Origin: RUG13615 sp040307715
GTDB lineage: Bacteria; Bacillota; Clostridia; Peptostreptococcales; Anaerovoracaceae
Reading direction: 5' to 3'
DNA: 19,912 nucleotides
NCBI GenBank assembly: GCA_040307715.1
Contig: JAWRJC010000010.1
Span: 1-19,912, forward strand
The notes below the pieces were generated by a model. That model was not told where the DNA came from. It made no database searches and was given only the letters and a program-made list of their open reading frames with translations. This document shows positions 13,799-19,912 of this stretch, in pieces (the first letter of the stretch is position 1; the number at the start of each line of letters is the position of its first letter). The position numbers were made by a program, and so were the translations under genes.

Positions 13799-16270
13799 CT
13801 ATCTGAAGAATGAGATCTGGTGGCCCTGGTCGCCGTACATCTCTTCCTCTCTTGTTTCCATTTCATTGAGTTTCTGGGTGGCGTTTTCCAGCAGTTCCTT
13901 CGGGACGCCTGCCAGTTTGGCGACCTGGATGCCGTAGCTCTTGCTGGCGCTGCCTTCCACAATCTTATGCAGGAAGACGATCTCGCCGTTCTCCTCGCTG
14001 ACGTCGACGTTGAGATTGGTCAGTCCGGGGAGTTTTTTATCGAGATCGGTCAGTTCATGGTAATGGGATGCGAACATGGTCCGGATCTTTCTCTCCGGGC
14101 TGCACAGGTATTCGCAGACCGCCCACGCGATCGACAGACCGTCGTAGGTGCTCGTGCCGCGGCCGATCTCGTCGAGCAGGATGAGGCTCTTTTCGGTCGC
14201 CATTTCCAGAATGTACGCCAGTTCGCTCATTTCGACGAAGAACGTGCTCTTGCCCTGCGAAAGGTTGTCTGCGGCGCCGATGCGGGTGAAGATCCGGTCG
14301 ACGATCCCGATGACCGCCCGTTCGCACGGAACGAAGCAGCCGGCCTGCGCCATCAGTACGATGACAGCGGTCTGGCGCATGTAGGTCGATTTGCCGGCCA
14401 TATTGGGACCTGTGATCAGGAGCAGGGACCTTGCGTCTCTGTCGAGCAGGACGTCGTTGGACACGAATGTCCCGTTGCGGAGCATCTGCTCGATCACGGG
14501 ATGTCTGCCCCTCTCAATGAGGATGCTGTCCCCTTCATTCATCTCGGGTTTGCGGTAGTCGTTCTTCTCGCTGACATCCGCAAAGGACGCAAGGACATCC
14601 AGCGTGGAGATGCACTGCGCAGTGGTCTGGATCTTCGCGATATAGCCTTTGATGGTCTCGCGGATTTCCTGGAACAGTTCGTATTCCATCTTGTTAATGC
14701 GCGTTTCCGCGTTCATGACAAGATCTTCTTTTTCCTTGAGTTCGGGAATGATGAACCGCTCCGCGTTGACGAGTGTCTGTTTGCGGATGTAGTGCTCCGG
14801 GATCTTGTCGTACTGGGATCGTGTGATCTCCAGATAATAGCCGAAGACTTTGTTGTAGCCGACTTTCAGATTGCTGATGCCGGTCTTTTCGCGTTCCACT
14901 GCTTCCAGTCCCGCGATCCACGCCTTGGCATCCTTGATCGAATCTTTGATTTCGTCGAGCGCCTGCGCGTAGCCGGGTTTGATGAGTCCGCCCTCCTTCA
15001 CGGTGAACGGCGGATCCTCCACGATGGCTTCGTCGATGAGTGAGTAGACTTTGTCGCAGGTGTCGATCTTGTCGCCTAGTTCTTTCAGCAGCGGTGCTTC
15101 GCGGTCCAGCAGGTCGAATTTGATCTCCGGCAGCGCGTAAAGAGAATTGCGCAGGGCGATCATGTCTTTGCCGTTGGCGTTGCCGCAGGCGATGCGCGTG
15201 GAGAGCCGCTCGAAATCGTAGACGACTTTCAGCCCTTCCGTGATGTTGTTGCGGAGTATGGGGTCGTCCATGAGTTCTTCGACCGCGTCCAGTCTGTCCT
15301 GTATCTCAGGCAGGCTGTTGAGCGGCTCACGCAGCCATTTTTTGAGTTTCCTGGCGCCCATGGCGGTGTGCGTATGATCGAGCACGCCGAGCAGGGATCC
15401 CTGCAGTCTGCGGTCAAAGATGGTCTCGGTCAGCTCGAGATTGGCGATGGTCGCCCGGTCGAGCGTCATATGGTTGCCGAGTTCATAAGTGTGCAGCACG
15501 ATCAGCTGATCCATGCTGTGTTTTTGCGTCTGTTCAAGATAGCCCAGCAGAACGCCTGCCGCGATGATGGCGTGGCGTTTGCCGCCGAGCGAGAGTTCTT
15601 CGGGATCTTCCGCGCGGAACTGCCGGAGGACGGCTTTGCGTGCGGCGGGAAGCGTGTACTGCTCTTCCGGCAGTCTGGTCAGATAGGTATCCGCCATGGC
15701 TTCCGGCCGCTGCGGATCATAGTAGATGTCCCCTTTTTCGTTGAGCAGGATCTCCCTGGCGCGGATGCGCATGATCTCATTGTCCAGCGCTTCATTGCGG
15801 GACAGGCCGGAGAATTCCGTGACATAGATCTCGCCCGTGGAAACATCACAGTAACAGAAACCCGTCCCCCTGCTGTCGATATAGCAGGAGGCCAGGTAGT
15901 TGTTCTCGTCGTCTTCCAGCATGGCGCCGTTGGTGATCGTGCCGGGGGTAATGATTTGTATAACTTCCCGTTCCACGAGCCCTTTGGCGGTCTCGGGATC
16001 CTCGGTCTGTTCACAGATCGCGACTTTGTACCCCTTTTCGACCAGGCGCGCCACATAAGTATCCGCGCTGTGGAAAGGAACGCCGCACATCGGCGCCCTC
16101 TCCTCCAGTCCGCAGGATTTGCCGGTCAAAGTGAGTTCCAGTTCTCTCGAAGCAAGTTTGGCATCGTCAAAGAACATCTCGTAGAAGTCCCCGACGCGGA
16201 AGAACAGGATGCAGTCCTGATGCGCTTCCTTGATCTCCATATACTGCTTCATCATGGGCGATAAGGCCAT
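13799..16270 (-). CDS. mutS: DNA mismatch recognition protein MutS
   Basis: An 823-residue MutS1 protein. The mismatch-wedging motif GDFYEMF is at 27-33 (Phe29, Glu31), Walker A GPNMAGKS at 621-628 and Walker B ILLDEIGRGTS at 697-707. The conserved ASHYHEL is at 734-740. The C-terminus stops at QISFFR. QISFF (818-822) resembles the beta-clamp-binding motif QLSFF of Bacillus MutS, and no tetramer domain follows it. ATG 16270 has AGGAG about 5 nt upstream and follows the aminotransferase gene by 8 bp. All features look intact. Confidence 0.97.
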   Translation of the reverse strand: MALSPMMKQYMEIKEAHQDCILFFRVGDFYEMFFDDAKLASRELELTLTGKSCGLEERAPMCGVPFHSADTYVARLVEKGYKVAICEQTEDPETAKGLVEREVIQIITPGTITNGAMLEDDENNYLASCYIDSRGTGFCYCDVSTGEIYVTEFSGLSRNEALDNEIMRIRAREILLNEKGDIYYDPQRPEAMADTYLTRLPEEQYTLPAARKAVLRQFRAEDPEELSLGGKRHAIIAAGVLLGYLEQTQKHSMDQLIVLHTYELGNHMTLDRATIANLELTETIFDRRLQGSLLGVLDHTHTAMGARKLKKWLREPLNSLPEIQDRLDAVEELMDDPILRNNITEGLKVVYDFERLSTRIACGNANGKDMIALRNSLYALPEIKFDLLDREAPLLKELGDKIDTCDKVYSLIDEAIVEDPPFTVKEGGLIKPGYAQALDEIKDSIKDAKAWIAGLEAVEREKTGISNLKVGYNKVFGYYLEITRSQYDKIPEHYIRKQTLVNAERFIIPELKEKEDLVMNAETRINKMEYELFQEIRETIKGYIAKIQTTAQCISTLDVLASFADVSEKNDYRKPEMNEGDSILIERGRHPVIEQMLRNGTFVSNDVLLDRDARSLLLITGPNMAGKSTYMRQTAVIVLMAQAGCFVPCERAVIGIVDRIFTRIGAADNLSQGKSTFFVEMSELAYILEMATEKSLILLDEIGRGTSTYDGLSIAWAVCEYLCSPERKIRTMFASHYHELTDLDKKLPGLTNLNVDVSEENGEIVFLHKIVEGSASKSYGIQVAKLAGVPKELLENATQKLNEMETREEEMYGDQGHQISFFR

Positions 16271-16278
16271 TGTATCTC

Positions 16279-17469
16279 CTATTTTCTGTTATATGCCTCG
16301 ATGCCGAGACGGATGAGTTCGACGGCTCTTCTGAGGTCCGCCTGCTTGAGTACATAGGCGATACGCATTTCATCTCTGCCAAGTCCCGGTGTCGCGTAGA
16401 AGCCTTCCGCCGGTGCGAACATGACGGTCTCGCCATTGTCGTCGAATTCGGTCAGCAGGAACATCAGGAAGTCCTCCACGCTGTCGACCGGCAGTTTGGC
16501 GGTCATGTAGAACGCGCCGCCGGGTTTCTGACAGACAACGCCCGGGATCTTCATGAGTTCTTCGTAGACGACGTCGCGGCGGCCTTCGTATTCGGCTTTC
16601 ATTTCGTCGTAGTAGCTCTGCGGCAGCGTGTAAAGTGCTGCTGCGCCGACCTGGTCGACCGTCGGAGAGCACAGTCTGCCCTGCGCGATCTTCATGGCGC
16701 TGTCCATGAAGAGGCCGCTCTTGCTGAGGATGAAACCGATGCGCGCGCCGCAGGCGGAGAAGCGCTTGGAAACGCTGTCGACGACCAGCACGCGGTCCGC
16801 GTATTCGGGCAGCATCATAAAGGAAGTAACGGCTCTGCCGTCGTAAGCGAATTCTCTGTAGACTTCGTCGGCGATGACCCACAGATCATGCTCTTTGGCG
16901 ATCTCGCAGACAAGGCGCATCTCTTCGAGTGTCAGCACATTGCCGGTCGGATTGCCGGGGGTGATGCAGCAGATCGCGCGGGTCTTTTCGTCGATGGCAG
17001 CTTCGATTTTCTCTCTGGATGCGTAATGGTAGCCTTCCTCAGCGACTGTAGTGATCGGTTTGATGCTGCCGCCCGCCTGTGCCGCGAAAGTCGTATAGTT
17101 CGTGTAGAACGGCTCCGCAACGAGGACGTTGTCGCCCGGGTCGAGGATGGTCGTGAAGATCATGGAAAGTGCTTCGCTGCCGCCGTTGGTAACGAGGATA
17201 TCCTTTCTTTCCAGTTCGATGTCAAACCGCTGGAAGTACTTGATCACCGCGTCATGGAGAACGTTCATCCCGCCGGACTCGGCGTAGGCGATGACCTTCT
17301 CGTCAAAGGCGCGGATCGCGTCCATATAGCAGGCCGGTGTCTCGATGTCCGGCTGACCTATGTTGAGGTGATAGACCGTCTTGCCGTTTGCTTCCGCATC
17401 GAATGCGAATTTGTTGAAACGGCGGATCGGCGAGTACTGCATGGATTGTACTTTCTGGGATAGATTCAT
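16279..17469 (-). CDS. PLP-dependent class I/II aminotransferase
   Basis: A 396-residue aspartate-aminotransferase-like enzyme. Key sites are the cofactor lysine Lys235 in DSVSKRFSACGARIG, the PLP-binding GNPTG (Asn173), Asp201 and Tyr204 in ADEVYREF, and the late Arg block in EMRIAYV. The N-terminus SPIRRFNKFAFDAEANGK is characteristic of a subgroup often annotated as aspartate or 'pyridoxal-dependent' aminotransferase in Clostridia. The amino donor cannot be read from sequence. It is first of the unit that continues into mutS, and the 112-bp gap before it probably holds the promoter. AAAGGA precedes the ATG. Confidence 0.9.
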   Translation of the reverse strand: MNLSQKVQSMQYSPIRRFNKFAFDAEANGKTVYHLNIGQPDIETPACYMDAIRAFDEKVIAYAESGGMNVLHDAVIKYFQRFDIELERKDILVTNGGSEALSMIFTTILDPGDNVLVAEPFYTNYTTFAAQAGGSIKPITTVAEEGYHYASREKIEAAIDEKTRAICCITPGNPTGNVLTLEEMRLVCEIAKEHDLWVIADEVYREFAYDGRAVTSFMMLPEYADRVLVVDSVSKRFSACGARIGFILSKSGLFMDSAMKIAQGRLCSPTVDQVGAAALYTLPQSYYDEMKAEYEGRRDVVYEELMKIPGVVCQKPGGAFYMTAKLPVDSVEDFLMFLLTEFDDNGETVMFAPAEGFYATPGLGRDEMRIAYVLKQADLRRAVELIRLGIEAYNRK

Positions 17470-17521
17470 GATGCATTCCTTTCCAGCGCCTCGCGGAAGC
17501 GCTTATATGTGTGACATTGCA

Positions 17522-17537
17522 CTTATTGAGCAATAAG
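17522..17537. promoter_or_regulatory. palindrome upstream of the aminotransferase-mutSL unit
   Basis: CTTATTG and CAATAAG form a perfect 7-bp inverted repeat around AG, about 53 bp before the aminotransferase start. It may be an operator in the promoter region of the operon. I see only weak -35/-10 candidates here (TTGCTC and TATAAG, 20 nt apart). A second inverted repeat, GCCGGGT/ACCCGGC at 17555-17572, has no T-run and could be a weak end of the tlyA transcript. Confidence 0.4.
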
Positions 17538-17581
17538 GATGAACGATTGGAGCGGCCGGGTGCATACCCGGCGCGGGTGCT

Positions 17582-18397
17582 TCATTCCGCCTTGTTTTTC
17601 AGCGCAGCATGCGCTTCTTCGACAACCTTTGCAGCGGCATCGTCCGGCAGCGGTGCTGCTGCAAAGTCCCCTTTTTTCAGGAGGACCAGGTATTCGATAT
17701 TCCCTTTGGCGCCTTTGATCGGCGAGTAGGTCAGGCCGGCAGGTGTAAAGCCGTTATCAGCCGCATACCCGAGCACCTTGCCAATGACTTCGCGGTGTAC
17801 GGCAGCATCCCGGACGATCCCGTTCTTGCCGACCTGTTCGCGGCCGGCTTCGAACTGCGGTTTGATCAGCGAGACCACGGCAGCTTCGTCCTTTGTGACT
17901 CTGGCTGCCATCGGAAAGATCAGCGCTGTAGAAATGAACGAGACGTCGATGCTGACAAAGTCCGCTTTCGGTTCGATCAACGCCGGATCCATGTACCGGA
18001 TGTTCGTCTTTTCCATAACAGTGACACGCTCATCGATCCTGAGCTTGTAGTCCAGCTGTCCGTATCCGACGTCGACAGCGAAGACATGTGAAGCGCCTTC
18101 CCGGAGCATGCAGTCTGTGAATCCGCCCGTGGAAGATCCCATATCGACGCAGACCGCGTCCTGCAGAGAGAACCCGAAGGTGTCGATGGCTTTTTTTAAT
18201 TTGAGACCGCCGCGGCTCACATAGGGGCAGCCGCTTTCTTTTACAGTCACGGCGGCGTCTTCTTTGACCGGTGTGCCCGCCTTGTCGACGCGCAGGCCGT
18301 CCACGAAGACGATACCTTCCATGATGGCTGCTTTTGCTTTTTCGCGGCTCTGGAAATATCCGTGTTCAGTGAGCCAGATATCAAGCCTTGTTTTCAA
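17582..18397 (-). CDS. tlyA: TlyA-family rRNA 2'-O-methyltransferase
   Basis: A 271-residue protein. An S4 RNA-binding domain (about 3-62, RLDIWLTEHGYFQSREKAKA ... GIVFVDGLRV) precedes an FtsJ/RrmJ-like methyltransferase domain. That domain carries the SAM-binding motif VDMGSSTGGFTDC, then the blocks VDVGYGQLDYKLR, SIDVSFIS and LIKPQFEAGRE. TlyA proteins methylate 16S and/or 23S rRNA, and some are annotated as hemolysin, which is probably a side effect. The gene overlaps the end of dxs by 17 bp, the standard dxs-tlyA order in Clostridia. The NAD kinase and argR-recN genes that often follow are absent; an aminotransferase comes next. Confidence 0.93.
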   Translation of the reverse strand: MKTRLDIWLTEHGYFQSREKAKAAIMEGIVFVDGLRVDKAGTPVKEDAAVTVKESGCPYVSRGGLKLKKAIDTFGFSLQDAVCVDMGSSTGGFTDCMLREGASHVFAVDVGYGQLDYKLRIDERVTVMEKTNIRYMDPALIEPKADFVSIDVSFISTALIFPMAARVTKDEAAVVSLIKPQFEAGREQVGKNGIVRDAAVHREVIGKVLGYAADNGFTPAGLTYSPIKGAKGNIEYLVLLKKGDFAAAPLPDDAAAKVVEEAHAALKNKAE

Positions 18398-19912
18398 GAG
18401 TAGCCACGATCCTTTCTATCAGTTCGTCTTTGTTAAAACCATATCTGTCCTGCAGCTGCGCGGTCGTCCCCTGTTCGATAAACGCATCGGGCCAGCTGAC
18501 ATGCAGAACCTGAACCGGGTGGTTGCAGAGTCTGGCAGCGACCGTTTCGCCGAAACCGCCTGCTGCAACGTTGTCCTCGAGAGTGACGATCAGACGGGTA
18601 CGGTCTGCCGATGCGAGCAATGCGTTTTCATCGAGCGGCTTGAGGATACGCGGATCCACCAACCCGGTGCGGACGCCTTTGGCGCGCAGTCCTTCCGCGA
18701 TCTGTGCGGCATTCTGCATCATATCGCCGGCAGCCCAGATCTCGCAGTCCGCGCCGACCGCCAGGACCTGTGCCCCTTCCGTCAGCGGGATGTGCAGGAA
18801 CGGCAGTTCCGGTGCTGTGCCGCGCGGATAACGGACGGCGCAGGGACCGCCCAGAGAGATGGCATACTGCAGCATCGCGGCCAGTTCCTCTCCGTCGCGG
18901 GGAGACAGGACCGTCATATGCGGCATGTGCGAAAGATAAGAAATATCAAATTGTCCGTGATGCGTTTCTCCGTCGCCGCCCACGTTGCCGGAGCGGTCGA
19001 TCGCCAGGACGACAGGGAGTTCATTCAGGCAGACATCGATGAGGATCTGATCGTAGGCGCGCTGCAGGAATGTCGAATACACTGCAACGACGGGTTTCAT
19101 TCCTGCTTTGGCAAGCCCTGCTGCAAAGGATACAGCGTACTGTTCGGCGATGCCGACATCGAAGAGCCGGTCCGGGAACTGCTGTGCGAACGGGCGCAGC
19201 CCGGTCCCGTCCACCATGGCTGCGGAGATCGCGACAACAGCAGGGTCTTTTTCCGCCAGTTCGATCATCTTGCTGCCAAAGTGTTCGGAGAAGGACGGTG
19301 AAGAGGCTTTCAAAAGCGGCGCCCCCGTCTGCTTGTCGAACGGACCTGTCCCATGGAAGACATCCGGATTGTTCTCGGCATTCCGGTACCCTTTTCCCTT
19401 CCGTGTGATGACGTGAAGGATCACGGGACCGTCACAGGCATCAGCCAGTTCAAGATGCTTCAGGAGTGCATGGATATCATGACCATCGACCGGTCCGAAA
19501 TATGTGAACCCGAGTTCCTCAAAGAGGATCCCGTCTACGAGCGCGTATTTGATGGTGTCGCGGAATTTTGTCAATCCGTGCATCATCCCTTCGCCGACCG
19601 TCGGGATCTTCTCCAGCACGCGGCTGACTTTTCTTTTGAAACCGTAGTATCCTCTTGAAACACGCAGTTTGTCCAGGTGGTTTTCAAATCCGCCTGTGCT
19701 TCTGTCGATCGACATCTCGTTGTCGTTCAGGATGATGATGGCTTTCGTTTTGGAAGCACCGAGGTTGTTCAGCGCTTCATACGCAAGCCCGCCCGACATG
19801 GAGCCATCCCCGATCACCGCTACCGTACGGTAATCTTCCCCGTTCAGATCGCGCGCGGCGGCAAGGCCGGCCAGCAGCGACAGAGAGGTGCTGCTGTGTC
19901 CCGTGTCGAAGA
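18381..19912 (-). CDS. dxs: 1-deoxy-D-xylulose-5-phosphate synthase (5' end outside window)
   Basis: The frame is open to the right edge (31 more codons beyond the first in-window start), so the N-terminus is cut. The visible 509 residues include GHSSTSLSLLAG, the thiamine diphosphate motif GDGSMSGG...NN, the GHDIHALL block, the second-domain DVGIAEQ with its catalytic Glu and the pyrimidine-binding end. DXS joins pyruvate and glyceraldehyde-3-phosphate to start the MEP isoprenoid pathway and also feeds thiamine and pyridoxal synthesis. About 110 residues are missing from the usual length of about 620. It heads the dxs-tlyA unit. Confidence 0.96.
   Translation of the reverse strand, partial: FDTGHSSTSLSLLAGLAAARDLNGEDYRTVAVIGDGSMSGGLAYEALNNLGASKTKAIIILNDNEMSIDRSTGGFENHLDKLRVSRGYYGFKRKVSRVLEKIPTVGEGMMHGLTKFRDTIKYALVDGILFEELGFTYFGPVDGHDIHALLKHLELADACDGPVILHVITRKGKGYRNAENNPDVFHGTGPFDKQTGAPLLKASSPSFSEHFGSKMIELAEKDPAVVAISAAMVDGTGLRPFAQQFPDRLFDVGIAEQYAVSFAAGLAKAGMKPVVAVYSTFLQRAYDQILIDVCLNELPVVLAIDRSGNVGGDGETHHGQFDISYLSHMPHMTVLSPRDGEELAAMLQYAISLGGPCAVRYPRGTAPELPFLHIPLTEGAQVLAVGADCEIWAAGDMMQNAAQIAEGLRAKGVRTGLVDPRILKPLDENALLASADRTRLIVTLEDNVAAGGFGETVAARLCNHPVQVLHVSWPDAFIEQGTTAQLQDRYGFNKDELIERIVATLENKA

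Noticed and set aside
13820..15043. Long plus-strand frame opposite mutS
   Set aside because: Shadow of mutS, whose mismatch and ATPase motifs are unambiguous.

Overview
The window reads as a Bacillota chromosome, most likely a Clostridia-type spore-former. The signs are SpoIIM, a YneA-like LysM gene under CGAAC-N4-GTTCG LexA boxes, a YnbB-type PLP enzyme in the mutS-mutL-miaA neighbourhood, and strong AGGAGG ribosome sites. The species cannot be named from the sequence alone. The core genes (about 5.5 kb to the right edge) are GC-rich; the left 5 kb is clearly more AT-rich.

Left part (71-5007): a compact Tn7/Tn5053-like transposon. It has near-identical 27-bp terminal inverted repeats beginning TGTCACTTGAAAGAAA and a perfect 5-bp target duplication (GCGTT at 66-70 and 5008-5012). 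Repeated transposase-binding-like motifs lie inside both ends. Its plus-strand genes are a 5'-truncated transposase (tnsB/tniA C-terminus only), a TnsC/TniB AAA+ ATPase and a TniQ zinc protein, closed by a good terminator. No TnsA is present. Between the left end and the truncated transposase are minus-strand cargo genes: a 5'-truncated gene, a small membrane protein, a small acidic protein and a 51-residue zinc-ribbon protein. The best signal is a second left end at 297-484, directly behind the first. It repeats the same site layout at almost the same offsets but with a different motif (TTTACCAATAG instead of TTTGTTACAC). I read this as a related element nested in or tandem with the first, followed by a deletion that removed its right end and the catalytic part of the outer transposase.

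Middle (5013-5945): an AT-rich stretch with hairpins and no convincing gene, then a YneA-like LysM cell-division inhibitor under a textbook SOS promoter with three LexA boxes.

Right part (5979-19912), all on the minus strand and read right to left: dxs (cut by the window edge), tlyA, an aminotransferase, mutS, mutL, miaA, a tyrosine recombinase, spoIIM, a YnbB-like PLP protein, then from its own promoter a TVP38/TMEM64 membrane protein and a nitrilase-family amidase. The short gaps and overlaps suggest at least three transcription units: dxs-tlyA, aminotransferase to YnbB, and TVP38-nitrilase. The mismatch-repair pair and miaA sit in the middle unit.
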